Shown in pieces: positions 27,689 to 37,347 of a DNA stretch of 64,000 nucleotides. A program made the translations under genes and the position numbers. The first letter of the stretch is position 1, and the number at the start of each line of letters is the position of its first letter. The DNA comes from Erwinia aphidicola. Lineage in GTDB: Bacteria; Pseudomonadota; Gammaproteobacteria; Enterobacterales; Enterobacteriaceae. Below the pieces are notes generated by a model, which did not search any database, had not been told where the DNA came from, and worked only from the letters and a program-made list of their open reading frames with translations. The stretch covers positions 372,001 to 436,000 of the forward strand of contig NZ_JACXBP010000001.1 in NCBI RefSeq assembly GCF_014773485.1, in the 5' to 3' direction.

Positions 27689-27776
27689 TGGTGGTGAGAG
27701 AGGGGTTCGAACCCTCGATACGTTGCCGTATACACACTTTCCAGGCGTGCTCCTTCAGCCACTCGGACACCTCACC
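27689..27776 (-). tRNA. tRNA-Ser (anticodon GGA), copy 2
   Basis: An 88-base gene identical to the first copy, including the encoded CCA, anticodon GGA and long variable arm. The sequence just beyond the CCA end (ATATTTAAAGAG on the minus strand) is nearly the same as that of copy 1, while the 5' flanks share only the promoter pattern. Confidence 0.96.
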
Positions 27777-27811
27777 ATATTGTTGCCGCAACCAGGTTGC
27801 TGACGGGCGCT

Positions 27812-27840
27812 AATGTAGGGAAAAGTGCGGTTGCGGTCAA
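27812..27840 (-). promoter_or_regulatory. Promoter of the second tRNA-Ser gene
   Basis: On the minus strand TTGACC (27835-27840) and TACATT (27812-27817) are spaced by 17 bases, followed by the GC-rich AGCGCCCG. The layout matches the first tRNA promoter, but the -10 is weaker. Confidence 0.8.
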
Positions 27841-28007
27841 CTGCCTTTCGACTATTTTGAGTGCGTTTAGTCAGTTTTAACGCACTTTGCTGGTTTAAAC
27901 GCCAGCCAGGTTCAGATTAGGCCGCTAAAGCCAAATCGGCGCGCATCGCCAGGCGCAAAAGGTGCATAATAACCGACTTATTTTGGCAGGAAAAACAGAG
28001 GTTAGTT

Positions 28008-29474
28008 GTGGATCACACCAACCGTATCCCCCAACAGCAGGTGCCGGGGGGAACCGGCGCGCTGTTCTTTATTCAAATTTTCGCCACCATGGGCTTCGCG
28101 GTGCTTTACTCCAGCCTGGTGCTGTACGCCACCAAAAAACTCGGCTTCAGCGAAGGGCAGGCCAACACCATGATGGGCGTGTTCGGCGCCTTTAACTACG
28201 GTCTGCACCTGTTCGGTGGCTACCTTGGCGGTCGCTTCCTCAGCAACCGTAATCTTTTCGTGCTGGGAATGGTGCTGCAGGTTGCTGGCTGCTGGACGCT
28301 CTCCGGTCAGAGCGCGGAAGGCCTTTACTGGGGGCTGGCGATGTTCCTGACCGGCAGCGGCCTCAATGTTACCTGCATTAATATGATGCTGACCCAGCGC
28401 TTTGCCCCGGAAGATAACCGCCGTGAGAGCGCCTTCCTGTGGAACTACGCCGGGATGAACCTCGGATTCTTCCTCGGCTTTACCGGCGCGGGCTACTTCC
28501 AGCTCAGCGAGCACTATGAAGCGCTGTTCCTGTTCGCCACTATCGGTAACGCAGTGGCCATTGTTATCTCGCTGCTGCGCTGGAAGGTGCTGGCCGATAT
28601 CAGTACCCCGCTGCTGCAGGCAAACCCGCGCCAGTTCCGCTGGCGCATGCTGGCCGGGCTGATGATTCTGGTGGCGCTGGTGCCGCTGATCCGCCTGATG
28701 CTCAATCACGCCGGGTTTACCGGGGCGTTTGTGCTGGCGCTGGGCGCAGCGATCTTCCTGCTGCTGTGCTTTACCACGCTGCGCCATCGCCCGCGTGATG
28801 AGCAGCGCCGCATGTGTGCTTATCTGATCCTCGCGCTGGGTGCGCTGGTGTTCTGGACGCTGTACCAGCTGGCGCCGATGGGCCTGATGCTGTTCACCGA
28901 GCACAATATTAACCTCCGCGTGTACGGCATTCAGGTGGCCCCGCAGTGGGTGCAGAATATCAACACCCTGGTGATTGTTTTCGGCGGGCCTTTGCTGGCT
29001 ATCTGGTTCCGCAACCTGCGCGAGCGCGGCTGGCGCATCGATATCCCGCTGCAGTTCTCCGCCTCGCTGTTTATGATCGGGCTGGGTATGCTGGTGCTAC
29101 CGCTGGGTATCGCGCTGGCGGGCGGGGACGGCATTGTGGCGTTCAAATGGATTGTTATCAGCTACGTATTGCAGAGCATCGCCGAACTGCTGCTGTCGCC
29201 AATTGGCTATGCGATGATCGGCAAGCTGGCTCCGGCGCGCTATCAGGGGGTGATGATGGGCTGCTGGATGATGGTGACCGGCGTCGCTTCGGTGCTGTCC
29301 GGCTACGTTTCCGCGCTGATGCCGGAAAACAGCGGCAGCACGCCGCTGCTGACTAACCCCGGCTACAGCCATATCTTCAGCCTGCTCGGCTGGGGCAGTG
29401 CGGCGGTCGGTTTAGTGCTGATCTGCCTGATCCCGCTGCTGCGCCGACTGATCCAGCAGGTCGACCGGCCATAA
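28008..29474 (+). CDS. POT-family (proton-coupled peptide) transporter, divergent
   Basis: An inner-membrane MFS protein of 488 residues with 12-14 membrane segments. The POT character shows in GLNVTCINMMLTQRFAPEDNRRESAFLWNYAGMNLGFFLG and in the second half (QVAPQWVQNINTLVIVFGGPLLAIW, LQSIAELLLSPIGYAMIGKLAP), which match oligopeptide symporters. However the TM1 signature E-x-x-E-R-F-x-Y-Y-G is not present; the corresponding text is IQIFATMGFAVLYSSLVLYA. The substrate may therefore differ from di- and tripeptides. The start is GTG with weak upstream purines. It is a single gene with a hairpin after it. Confidence 0.8.
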   Translation: MDHTNRIPQQQVPGGTGALFFIQIFATMGFAVLYSSLVLYATKKLGFSEGQANTMMGVFGAFNYGLHLFGGYLGGRFLSNRNLFVLGMVLQVAGCWTLSGQSAEGLYWGLAMFLTGSGLNVTCINMMLTQRFAPEDNRRESAFLWNYAGMNLGFFLGFTGAGYFQLSEHYEALFLFATIGNAVAIVISLLRWKVLADISTPLLQANPRQFRWRMLAGLMILVALVPLIRLMLNHAGFTGAFVLALGAAIFLLLCFTTLRHRPRDEQRRMCAYLILALGALVFWTLYQLAPMGLMLFTEHNINLRVYGIQVAPQWVQNINTLVIVFGGPLLAIWFRNLRERGWRIDIPLQFSASLFMIGLGMLVLPLGIALAGGDGIVAFKWIVISYVLQSIAELLLSPIGYAMIGKLAPARYQGVMMGCWMMVTGVASVLSGYVSALMPENSGSTPLLTNPGYSHIFSLLGWGSAAVGLVLICLIPLLRRLIQQVDRP

Positions 29475-29482
29475 TTCTTTTC

Positions 29483-29506
29483 GGGGCAGTTCTCTGCCCC
29501 AAATTT
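29483..29506 (+). terminator. Hairpin after the POT-family gene
   Basis: GGGGCAG (29483-29489) pairs with CTGCCCC (29494-29500) around TTCT, followed by AAATTTT. Confidence 0.65.
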
Positions 29507-29562
29507 TCACTTGCCAGCCGCCGCGTTTTCCCTGAGCCTAAACAAAAAACAGGAGAGAAAAC

Positions 29563-30501
29563 GTGGACATCCTTTTTTATCACCCATCCTTTAAGGCAGA
29601 GACCTGGATCAGCGGGTTACAGCTGCGTTTACCCCATGCACGTATTCGTCTTTGGCAGCCCGGCGACGATCGGCCGGCCGATTATGCGCTGGTACGCCAG
29701 CCGCCGGTAGAGATGTTAAAAGGGCGGGCGCTGAAGGGCGTCTTTGCGCTCGGCGCCGGCGTGGATGATATCCTCGGCCAGCTGCGCGAGCATCCGGATA
29801 TGCTGGCACCCGGGGTGCCGCTGTTCCGCCTGGAAGATACCGGCATGGGCCGCCAGATGCAGGAGTATGCGGTTTATCACGTCCTCGGCTGGTTCCGCCG
29901 CTTCCCGGAATATCAGAAACAGAAAACCGAAACCCTGTGGCACCACCTGCGCAACTACGCGCGCCGCGACTTCACCATTGGTATTCTCGGTGCGGGCGTG
30001 CTGGGCAGCAGCGTCGCCAGCAGCCTGCTGGCGTGGGATTTCCCGGTCAGCTGCTGGAGCCGTTCACCGAAGCAGATTGACGGCGTCACCAGCTTCCATG
30101 GTGAAGCGCAGCTTGGCGAGTTTCTTGCCGGAAGCCAGGTGTTAATTAACCTGCTGCCGAACACGCCGCAAACCCGCGGTATTATCAACCGCCAGCTGCT
30201 CAGCCAGCTGAAGCCCGGTGCATTCCTGCTTAACCTCGCGCGCGGTGCCCACCTGGTGGAAGCCGATCTGCTGGCCGCGCTGGAAGCGGGCGAAGTGAAA
30301 GCAGCGGCGCTCGACGTGTTTAATCACGAACCGCTGCCCGCCGAACACGCGTTCTGGTCGCACCCGGATATCGCTATCACCCCGCATAATGCCGCTGTAA
30401 CCTTGCCAGATGAAGCTATGGACTACATTGCGCGTTCGATTACCCGGCGCGAGAGCGGTGAAATGCCGGAAGGGCGCGTCGATATCGATCGGGGTTACTA
30501 A
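29563..30501 (+). CDS. ghrA: Glyoxylate/hydroxypyruvate reductase A
   Basis: An NADPH-dependent 2-hydroxyacid dehydrogenase that reduces glyoxylate to glycolate and hydroxypyruvate to D-glycerate. The 312-residue product matches the E. coli length. It begins [15 protein letters not shown], and has [25 protein letters not shown], the nucleotide fold [13 protein letters not shown], and the catalytic triad as Arg in [11 protein letters not shown], Glu in DVFNHEPLP and His in ITPHNAAVT. The start is GTG with AGGAG upstream. ycdX follows 14 bases later, as in E. coli. Confidence 0.95.
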   Translation: MDILFYHPSFKAETWISGLQLRLPHARIRLWQPGDDRPADYALVRQPPVEMLKGRALKGVFALGAGVDDILGQLREHPDMLAPGVPLFRLEDTGMGRQMQEYAVYHVLGWFRRFPEYQKQKTETLWHHLRNYARRDFTIGILGAGVLGSSVASSLLAWDFPVSCWSRSPKQIDGVTSFHGEAQLGEFLAGSQVLINLLPNTPQTRGIINRQLLSQLKPGAFLLNLARGAHLVEADLLAALEAGEVKAAALDVFNHEPLPAEHAFWSHPDIAITPHNAAVTLPDEAMDYIARSITRRESGEMPEGRVDIDRGY

Positions 30502-30515
30502 TCAGGAGAGAACAG

Positions 30516-31253
30516 ATGTATCCAGTTGACCTTCACATGCATACCGTTGCCAGCACTCATGCTTACAGCACGCTGCGCGACTACGTATTACAGGCGCAGA
30601 CCTGCGGCGTTAAGCTGCTGGCGATCACCGATCACGGCCCGGATATGGCCGATGCACCGCACTACTGGCATTTTGTTAATATGAAAGTCTGGCCGCGGGT
30701 GATTGACGGCGTGGGCGTGCTGCGCGGCATCGAAGCGAATATCAAAAATGTACAGGGCGAGATCGACTGCAGCGGCCCGATGCTGGGTTCGATTGATATT
30801 ATCGTTGCCGGGTTCCACGAGCCGGTATTTCCTCCGCAGGATGAAGCGACCCATACCCAGGCGATGATCGCCGCGATGGCCAGCGGGCTGGTGCATATTA
30901 TCAGCCATCCCGGCAACCCAAATTACCCGATCGATATTCATGCGGTCGCTGAAGCAGCGGCGAAGTATGATGTGGCGCTGGAGCTGAATAACTCCTCATT
31001 TACCACCTCGCGCATGGGCAGTGAACCCAACTGCCGTAAAGTCGCGCAAGCGGTGCGCGATGCGGGGGGCTGCCTGGCATTAGGCTCTGATTCTCACACC
31101 GCCTTTACCCTCGGTAATTTTGAGCACTGTCTGCGTATCATGCGCGAGGTGGATTTTCCTGAAGATCGCGTGTTAAATGTCACGCCGCGCCGCCTGCTGG
31201 ACTTCCTGCAGCAGCGTACCGGTAAGAAAATAGCTGAATTCGCCGATTTGTGA
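30516..31253 (+). CDS. ycdX: PHP-domain zinc phosphatase YcdX
   Basis: A trinuclear-zinc PHP phosphatase linked to swarming in E. coli. The 245 residues begin [13 protein letters not shown] with the metal-binding HMH, then [34 protein letters not shown] and [10 protein letters not shown], which together supply the zinc ligands. The operon order ghrA-ycdX-ycdY is conserved with E. coli. AGGAG lies upstream of the ATG. Confidence 0.94.
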   Translation: MYPVDLHMHTVASTHAYSTLRDYVLQAQTCGVKLLAITDHGPDMADAPHYWHFVNMKVWPRVIDGVGVLRGIEANIKNVQGEIDCSGPMLGSIDIIVAGFHEPVFPPQDEATHTQAMIAAMASGLVHIISHPGNPNYPIDIHAVAEAAAKYDVALELNNSSFTTSRMGSEPNCRKVAQAVRDAGGCLALGSDSHTAFTLGNFEHCLRIMREVDFPEDRVLNVTPRRLLDFLQQRTGKKIAEFADL

Positions 31254-31289
31254 CAGTGTCACGCATAACTTATTACGGAATTGAAAGAC

Positions 31290-31859
31290 ATGAATGAGTT
31301 TTCCATCATCTGCCGCATTTTAGGCTCGCTTTACAACCGCCAGCCGCAGGACCCTTTACTGGTGCCGCTGTTCCAGATGCTGCGTGAAGGTAAACTGCAA
31401 CAGCACTGGCCGCTGGAGCAGGATGAGCTGCTGACCCGTTTGCAGCAGAACTGTGACCCGCAGACGCTGGCGACCGACTACAACGCCCTGTTTGTCGGCA
31501 GCGAATGCCGAGTGTCGCCTTTCGGTTCGCAGTGGGAGAATGGCCCGCAGGAAGCGGACGTGCGTGCTTTTCTTACCAGCCGCGGTATGCCGCTTAGCGA
31601 TGCACCTGCCGACCATATTGGCGCACTGCTGCTGGCGGCATCATGGCTGGAAGATCAGTCCGAAGCGGATGAAATCACGGCACAGATAACCCTGTTTGAT
31701 GAGTATCTGCTGCCGTGGGTGGGGGCGTTTCTGGGCAAAGTAGAAGCCCATGCGACCACCGCCTTTTACCGCACGCTGGCCGTCATCAGCCGTGAAGCGA
31801 TGCAGGCGATGCGCGACGAGCTGGAAGACGAGAGTGAACAGCAGGAAGATAAGGATTAA
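31290..31859 (+). CDS. ycdY: TorD-family chaperone YcdY
   Basis: A redox-enzyme maturation type chaperone that in E. coli assists zinc loading of YcdX. The 189-residue product starts MNEFSIICRILGSLYNRQPQDPLLVPLF and has the TorD-family features EQDELLTRLQQNCD, DYNALFVG, PADHIGALLLAASWLEDQ and LLPWVGAFLGKVEAHATTAFYR. The ATG was chosen over a TTG nine bases earlier because it fits the E. coli start. It ends the operon. Confidence 0.92.
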   Translation: MNEFSIICRILGSLYNRQPQDPLLVPLFQMLREGKLQQHWPLEQDELLTRLQQNCDPQTLATDYNALFVGSECRVSPFGSQWENGPQEADVRAFLTSRGMPLSDAPADHIGALLLAASWLEDQSEADEITAQITLFDEYLLPWVGAFLGKVEAHATTAFYRTLAVISREAMQAMRDELEDESEQQEDKD

Positions 31860-32125
31860 AGGGGGGTAATTACTCTCCTTTAAAGCGGAAGATACCTGCA
31901 GTTTATTAGCCCCATCGCTTTTGTGGGGGTTGTAGGAATAACATTATCCTGTCGTCAGTGATCACCTGGTGAGGTGATGCGAACGGTTTTTATCGCAGAT
32001 TAAAGCTATATTGCCTGGCGCAGTGGGGTGTTTTCTCGACATTTACATAAGATATTGCTGTTCTGCCAGAGTGATCTCCCCCTCATAAGCATTCGACATT
32101 TATTTAATACGTTTAGGGGGATTTC

Positions 32126-33037
32126 ATGCCAACAGTTTCAGTCCTGCTGCCGGTGCTTAATGGCGAGCGCGATATTAAACAGTGCATCGATTCGATGCTG
32201 GCGCAAACGCTGCGGGATTTTGAGCTGATAGTGATTGACGATGGTTCAACGGACGGCACTGCCGCCGTGGTTTCAGCCTACTGCGACAGCCGCATCCGGC
32301 TGATTTCGCTAGCGGAAAATGGCGGCACCGCTAACGCCCTCAACCTCGCCTGGTCGCAGTCGGACAGCAAATATATCGCACTGATGGATCACGATGACAT
32401 TGCGGTCCCTCAGCGTCTGGAGTGGCAGGTCAGGATGCTTAATGGCCAGCCGCGCATTGCTGCAGTAGGGGGGCAGATGAACGCTTTCGGCGAGGCGCAG
32501 GGCAAGGTAGCCGTTCCTCTACTGGATGGGCAGATTAAGGCGAATCTGTTAGCCGCCACGCAAAACCTGCTAAACCCAACGACGATGCTACGTCGTAAAG
32601 CGATTGATAAAACCGGCATCCGCTGGGATGCGAAAATGAGCGGCGTATTTGACTGGGCGTTCTGGTGTGAGCTGATGTTTCAGCAGGTCAATTATGCCAA
32701 CCACCCGGAAGTGTTGCTACATTACCGTATCCACGGCGGGCAGCAGTCAAAAGACCAGCGCCATTTGCGACCGTTACATGCTGAGATGCGGTTGAAAATT
32801 CTGGCCGCGTTTTTCCCTGACCTTCCCCTACAGCAAGCCACGCTGGTCGAGCCGCTGCTGCAGTGGATCCAACCGCCGCCGTTAAACTCAGAGGCGGTAA
32901 AAAGCGGGCTGCAGGTTTTATCGACAATGCTCAACCAGCCGGTGAGCAGGTTGGGGGAGGATCGTAACACGCTGAATAATTTCCTGCAGAGCTGTTATTC
33001 ACGCTGGGACCAGGCGCTCAGGCCCGCGCATGCCTGA
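32126..33037 (+). CDS. Glycosyltransferase family 2 protein
   Basis: An inverting GT-A glycosyltransferase of 303 residues. The N terminus has VSVLLPVLNGERDIKQCIDSML, the nucleotide-binding IDDGSTDGT and the metal-binding ALMDHDDIAVPQRLE (DxD-like). The first 200 residues cover the catalytic domain; the C terminus has no membrane anchor, so it is probably cytoplasmic or peripheral. It stands alone, so the acceptor sugar is unknown. ATG follows a GGGGG stretch. A 266-base gap before it shows no gene. Confidence 0.85.
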   Translation: MPTVSVLLPVLNGERDIKQCIDSMLAQTLRDFELIVIDDGSTDGTAAVVSAYCDSRIRLISLAENGGTANALNLAWSQSDSKYIALMDHDDIAVPQRLEWQVRMLNGQPRIAAVGGQMNAFGEAQGKVAVPLLDGQIKANLLAATQNLLNPTTMLRRKAIDKTGIRWDAKMSGVFDWAFWCELMFQQVNYANHPEVLLHYRIHGGQQSKDQRHLRPLHAEMRLKILAAFFPDLPLQQATLVEPLLQWIQPPPLNSEAVKSGLQVLSTMLNQPVSRLGEDRNTLNNFLQSCYSRWDQALRPAHA

Positions 33038-33071
33038 TTGATGGCGCTATCGCCGATTGCTGCTGCGGCCT

Positions 33072-34454
33072 TCAGGGGCAGTTTGGCTGCCACCGGGCAC
33101 GGTCGCAACCCAGCTTCGTCGGTCCATGCGACCAGTTTAGCGGCGTGCCGGGCAGCCAGAACGGCGAACGCAGCCGCTGGCTCAGGCCAAACGACGATAT
33201 CAGCGCTTCGGCATCTTCATCTCGCGGCACGCGCGTGCCCAAACCTGAGGGCTGTGCTTCCTGTGGATAGGGGGCGTCCGTCAGCAGGCAGGCGGTGCGC
33301 GCCAGCGACAGGCGAGCAGTGAAGCCGGTATTGTGCAGCAGGCGCTGGCGCAATCCTTCCAGTACCGCTGCCGCCATCATATAACCCGTGGCGTGATCCA
33401 GCGCCTGCACCGGCAGCGGGACTGGCGCATCGCTGTGCTGCCACAGGCGGCCGCGCTCGGCAATTCCGCTGGCCATCTGTACCAGGCTGTCAAAGCCGCG
33501 GCGGTTGCGCCACGGCCCGGTCCATCCCCATGCATTAAGGCTGACATCGACCAGCCCCGGTTTCAGCGCCTGTAGCGCCTCTGCATCATAGCCCAGATTG
33601 CTGAGCGCATCGGCGCGGTAGCCGTGCACCAGCACGTCACACTGGCCGAGCAGCTGCTCAAACCGTTTGCGTCCTTCCGCCGATTTCAAATTCAGCCGCG
33701 CGCAGCGTTTACCCAGCGTAACTTCCTCCTCCAGCGCAGGTTCCTGCCAGTCTGGCGGATCGAGGCGCAGCACCTCAGCGCCCAGCCCGGCCAGAAAACG
33801 CGTGGCGACCGGCCCGGCGATAATACGCGTCAGGTCGAGCACGCGCACGCCCAGCAGCGGGCGTGCCGCAAACAGTCGCCAGGTGGGCGCAGGGCCACAG
33901 GCCTGCAGCGTTTGCTCAATCAGTGCTTCACGGCTGACGCTCTGCCCCTGCGGGTGCTGCTGCCACTCGCTGTGGCTGCGCAGCGCGGCGGCACAGCCTC
34001 CGGCGTCCACCACGGCCTGCTCCAGCTCCACTTTCTGCCAGCGGGCGACGGCTGCCGCCAGCTGCTGACGATGAGTCTGCTGCCCGAGTACCTGTTCCAT
34101 CGCTGCACGATGATGCGGCGCATTAGTATGCAGACGCACCCAGCCATCCGCAGTGGCGTAATCCCCGGCAAGCGGATCCCACAGCGAGGGCAGCGGGCGA
34201 TTAACCGGGCGCAGCGCGTGCTGAAACCAGCGCGCACACAAAGCCGCATCCAGCTCCACCGGTTGCGCGCTACCGATCAGGCTGGCAGTCGCCTGCGCCG
34301 CCAGCCCGATGCTGGTGGCCGCCAGTTCGCTGACGGGATAAGCGGAAACCAGCGCCTGTTCACCATTAATTTTCAGCTCGGGCAGCGGCGTGCTGCTGTT
34401 GCGAAGTCCCTGCCACAGCTGTTGCCACAGCGCAGCGCTCAGGCGATTATCCAT
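33072..34454 (-). CDS. Class III CoA-transferase (CaiB/BaiF family)
   Basis: A family III CoA-transferase of 460 residues. The usual N-terminal motif sits in the middle, GVRVLDLTRIIAGPVATRFLAGLGAEVLRLDPP from about residue 205, followed by LNLKSAEGRKRFEQLLGQCDVLVHGYRADAL, GWTGPWRNRRGFDSLVQ and the putative catalytic Asp in QALDHATGYMMAAAVLEGL. The first 200 residues look like a degenerate second CoA-transferase half, as in other enterobacterial proteins of this size. Substrate unknown. The start ATG lies close to the downstream end of the DMT exporter gene on the same strand, so the two may be co-transcribed. Confidence 0.8.
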   Translation of the reverse strand: MDNRLSAALWQQLWQGLRNSSTPLPELKINGEQALVSAYPVSELAATSIGLAAQATASLIGSAQPVELDAALCARWFQHALRPVNRPLPSLWDPLAGDYATADGWVRLHTNAPHHRAAMEQVLGQQTHRQQLAAAVARWQKVELEQAVVDAGGCAAALRSHSEWQQHPQGQSVSREALIEQTLQACGPAPTWRLFAARPLLGVRVLDLTRIIAGPVATRFLAGLGAEVLRLDPPDWQEPALEEEVTLGKRCARLNLKSAEGRKRFEQLLGQCDVLVHGYRADALSNLGYDAEALQALKPGLVDVSLNAWGWTGPWRNRRGFDSLVQMASGIAERGRLWQHSDAPVPLPVQALDHATGYMMAAAVLEGLRQRLLHNTGFTARLSLARTACLLTDAPYPQEAQPSGLGTRVPRDEDAEALISSFGLSQRLRSPFWLPGTPLNWSHGPTKLGCDRARWQPNCP

Positions 34455-34473
34455 TCAACTCTCCTTCAGTTAA

Positions 34474-35382
34474 TCAGGGGCGATCCGAACGGCGGCGCAC
34501 AAGGCGAAAACGTGACAGACGGGCGTGCATTTTCAGGTTGCGCAGGTTAATCACCGCGATTGCCGTGCCAATAATCACCAGCAGGCCGCCAGTGACTTTA
34601 AAGCTGTTCATGCTGTCGCCCAACACCACCACCCCCATAATCACCGCCAGAACCGGGGTCAGCAGCGAGTAGGGCATGATCAGGTTAACGTTGTAGTTTT
34701 TCAGCAGGCTGTACCACAGCGAATAAGCCACAATCGAGGAGCCGATCGCGCTGAACAGGATGCCAAACCAGCCGCGCCATGAAGAGTGTAGCAGCAGGTT
34801 AAGCTGGTCGGATTCGGTCAGCCAGGATGCGCTGGCGACGATCGGAATGGCCAGAAATGAGAGCCAGCCGGTCATGGTCAGCGGACTGATGGGCGGTGAT
34901 TTTTTCACAATCATATTGCTCACCGCCCAGCCGAATGCACTCAGCAGCAGCAGAACCAGCACCCACCAATTAGGGATTGTTGGGCTTCCCGCCAGCACCA
35001 CCACGCCGCTCAGTGAAATCGTAATGCCCAGCAGCTGCACCAGGCGCAGTTTCTCTTTGAGGATCAGCATCGCCAGCAGCATGGCGATAGGCGTGCCGAG
35101 CTGTACGATCACCGCCGCAGTACCGGCATCGGTATGGTTCAGGCTGACAAACAGCAGCGAAAAGTGCATAAAGCCAAACGTAAAGGCAAGCGGCACCAGG
35201 TAGCGCAGCTGCTGGCGCGAGACGCGAGTAAACGGCACCAGGATCAGCGCCACCACCACAAAGCGCAGGGTGGTCATCAGCAGTGGGGGCAGGTCATGCA
35301 GCCCCCATTTAATAGCGATGTTATTAAATGCCCAGATGGACACCACCATCAGAATCAGAAAAAAATGACGCAGGGCCACCAC
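34474..35382 (-). CDS. EamA/DMT-family transporter
   Basis: An inner-membrane drug/metabolite-type exporter of 302 residues with ten membrane segments in two EamA repeats. The first repeat has VSIWAFNNIAIKWGLHDLPPLLMTTLRF, and the second GWAVSNMIVKKSPPISPLTMTGW and LLTPVLAVIMGVVVLGD. Some members export amino acids or cysteine-pathway metabolites; here the substrate is unknown. The start is GTG with AAGGA upstream; a second GTG follows directly. It precedes the CoA-transferase gene on the same strand by 19 bases. Confidence 0.85.
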   Translation of the reverse strand: MVALRHFFLILMVVSIWAFNNIAIKWGLHDLPPLLMTTLRFVVVALILVPFTRVSRQQLRYLVPLAFTFGFMHFSLLFVSLNHTDAGTAAVIVQLGTPIAMLLAMLILKEKLRLVQLLGITISLSGVVVLAGSPTIPNWWVLVLLLLSAFGWAVSNMIVKKSPPISPLTMTGWLSFLAIPIVASASWLTESDQLNLLLHSSWRGWFGILFSAIGSSIVAYSLWYSLLKNYNVNLIMPYSLLTPVLAVIMGVVVLGDSMNSFKVTGGLLVIIGTAIAVINLRNLKMHARLSRFRLVRRRSDRP

Positions 35383-35626
35383 AAAATCCTTAGTTGAGTG
35401 ATTGAGTCCCTTTCATCATGGCACGAAATGCGCCAGATGAGGCGCTACTGACCGTCATTTTTTCAGCAGCAGGTAGTGCATAAGTGAAGAAATAGCGCTC
35501 TGGCTAAGCCGATGCTTTGTATAAAGATTACCTGAAAATGTTATGAGACAGGCTGGTGACAAACTGCGATGATGATCTGCGGGCTGTCCGGCCCCAATAA
35601 CATTGCCGATAAGGAGCGAGATAACA

Positions 35627-36346
35627 GTGAAATTGCCGTTAGCGATTATCCAGCTTGAAAGCCCGCCGCAGGCGGTTAGCCGCCAGGTTGGGGAGCAGAA
35701 GCAGTGGTTTATTGAGGCGCTGGAGCTGGCCGATGATGACTATATCGTGGTGCGCCCCGATCTTGGCGATGCACTGCCGGACGTGCAGCAGATTGCCTGC
35801 GCCGTGCTCAGCGGTTCGTGGGCGATGGTCACCGACCACGCAGAGTGGAGCGAGCGCACCGCCGCCTGGGTGCGCCATGCGGTGGCCGAACAGCTGCCGC
35901 TGCTGGGCGTCTGCTACGGTCATCAGCTGATGGCTTACGCGCTGGGTGGCGAGGTGGGGGATAATCCCAACGGCTGGGAGCGCGGCGTAAAGCTGCTGCA
36001 AACCACCCGCGCGCAGCGTCAGGATCCGCTGCTGGCCTCTGTGCCTGAGCGCTTCACCGCGTGGCTATCACACCGTCAGTCGGTGCTGACGCCGCCGCCG
36101 GGTGCGCAGGTGCTGGCCGCCTCCGCGCAGGATGGCTGCCAGATTATTCGCTACTCTGCCAGCACGCTGTCGCTGCAGTTTCACCCGGAATTCACCCCTG
36201 AAATTATGGCCGCCTGCCTGCATAACAGCCTCGCGCCGGGGGAAGTGCAGAAGCTGCTGACGCAACAGCCCGAACCGCACTGGCCGCGCCAGCTGCTGCG
36301 TGATTTTTTCCAACAGGCGCAGCCGCAGCAGGCGAAAAGCGCCTAA
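35627..36346 (+). CDS. Class I glutamine amidotransferase-like protein
   Basis: A GATase1-fold protein of 239 residues. The nucleophile Cys96 lies in LGVCYGHQLMAYALGG, and the His-x-Glu pair in LQFHPEFTPEIMAACL, so the catalytic triad is complete. It has no synthetase domain; similar free-standing proteins such as YfeJ or GuaA-like hydrolases act on glutamine or gamma-glutamyl compounds. The GTG start has AAGGAG ten bases upstream; eight more codons could be read upstream without a ribosome site. A small hairpin (36354-36374) follows. Confidence 0.85.
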   Translation: MKLPLAIIQLESPPQAVSRQVGEQKQWFIEALELADDDYIVVRPDLGDALPDVQQIACAVLSGSWAMVTDHAEWSERTAAWVRHAVAEQLPLLGVCYGHQLMAYALGGEVGDNPNGWERGVKLLQTTRAQRQDPLLASVPERFTAWLSHRQSVLTPPPGAQVLAASAQDGCQIIRYSASTLSLQFHPEFTPEIMAACLHNSLAPGEVQKLLTQQPEPHWPRQLLRDFFQQAQPQQAKSA

Positions 36347-36498
36347 TATAGGGGGCTGCCTGCAGCGGGCAGCTCTCTTGCTAAAATAGAACGGGCGGAT
36401 TTCTGATTTTGGCCGTAAACAGCCCGCGATAATTTACTCGGCTGCTGGCTGTGCCGTAACATTCTGCGATGAAAGGACAATCGCACAAGGAGTGTTAT

Positions 36499-37347
36499 AT
36501 GTCAGCCCTCACGTTTCCCTGCACCCTGTTTAAAACCCAAAAGCAAATGGATGACAATCATGCGGAAGATATGCGCTGCGGGGATTTATCAGAGTCTCAG
36601 CTAAAGACGCTTTATCACCTGGTGGATGTTTCCAGCCGGGTAAACCCCTGGACTTTGACTAAAGTCAGCGCTTTTACCCAGCCGCAGTCGATGTTTCAGG
36701 GCTCACGCCCTGAAGGGGAAAAAGTGACCCGCCAGCAGTGCGCCGCTATTCTTTTTGATGAGTTCCGCCAGCTATCCCGCCCTTTTGCGCTCTATGGCCC
36801 CTACAGCCACCTGATTGAAAAGATGATTACACATATGCAGGTCAGCCAGGGTAAGGCATTTTCCAGTATGTATCTTGATGTGGCTTTAAAAGAGCATATT
36901 CAAAGGGATACAACAGAAAACAGTACGAGGAAACTTTTGAAAGATGCCTTTGACGCATATATAGATTGGGAAAATCGGTACTATCCTGTTGGTAAAAGAG
37001 GTGAGCTAAGAACCGCCATTCTTGGCGGCAAACTACCTAAATTCGACAGATTAAAAGATAATTTTAACGGTATGGGGATCAGCGTTCACGATACCTGGGC
37101 CACCCATATCACCCTTAAATCACTGAAGATAGGGAATGATATCTACCGGGCCGTGTTACATTATAAAGTACAGGATCACTTCGGTCTGGACAGTCACGAT
37201 ATGTTAAACGCAAAGTACAGCCAGTTCCGTTTGTTCCGCATCTGGTTTGTACTGCAGCGGTTCAATAAGTTCGCGTTTAAACCTTTTATGACCAATATGG
37301 AAGCCACCGTGGTGATTACCGGAGGACGCAGTGATAATAAAAAATAA
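36499..37347 (+). CDS. DUF3289-family protein, copy 1
   Basis: A 282-residue protein of unknown function that I recognise as DUF3289. It begins MSALTFPCTLFKTQKQMDDN, then AEDMRCGDLSESQLKTLYHLVDVSSRVNPWTL, AFTQPQSMFQGSRPEGEKVTRQQCAAILFDEFRQLS, and near the C terminus GISVHDTWATHITLKSLKIG and HYKVQDHFGLD. No signal peptide or membrane segment is visible. The start has AAGGAG upstream and is conserved in copy 2. It overlaps a DUF943 gene by 17 bases, so the two are coupled. Members are often found near type VI secretion or toxin loci (family knowledge), but no such genes are seen here. Confidence 0.85.
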   Translation: MSALTFPCTLFKTQKQMDDNHAEDMRCGDLSESQLKTLYHLVDVSSRVNPWTLTKVSAFTQPQSMFQGSRPEGEKVTRQQCAAILFDEFRQLSRPFALYGPYSHLIEKMITHMQVSQGKAFSSMYLDVALKEHIQRDTTENSTRKLLKDAFDAYIDWENRYYPVGKRGELRTAILGGKLPKFDRLKDNFNGMGISVHDTWATHITLKSLKIGNDIYRAVLHYKVQDHFGLDSHDMLNAKYSQFRLFRIWFVLQRFNKFAFKPFMTNMEATVVITGGRSDNKK

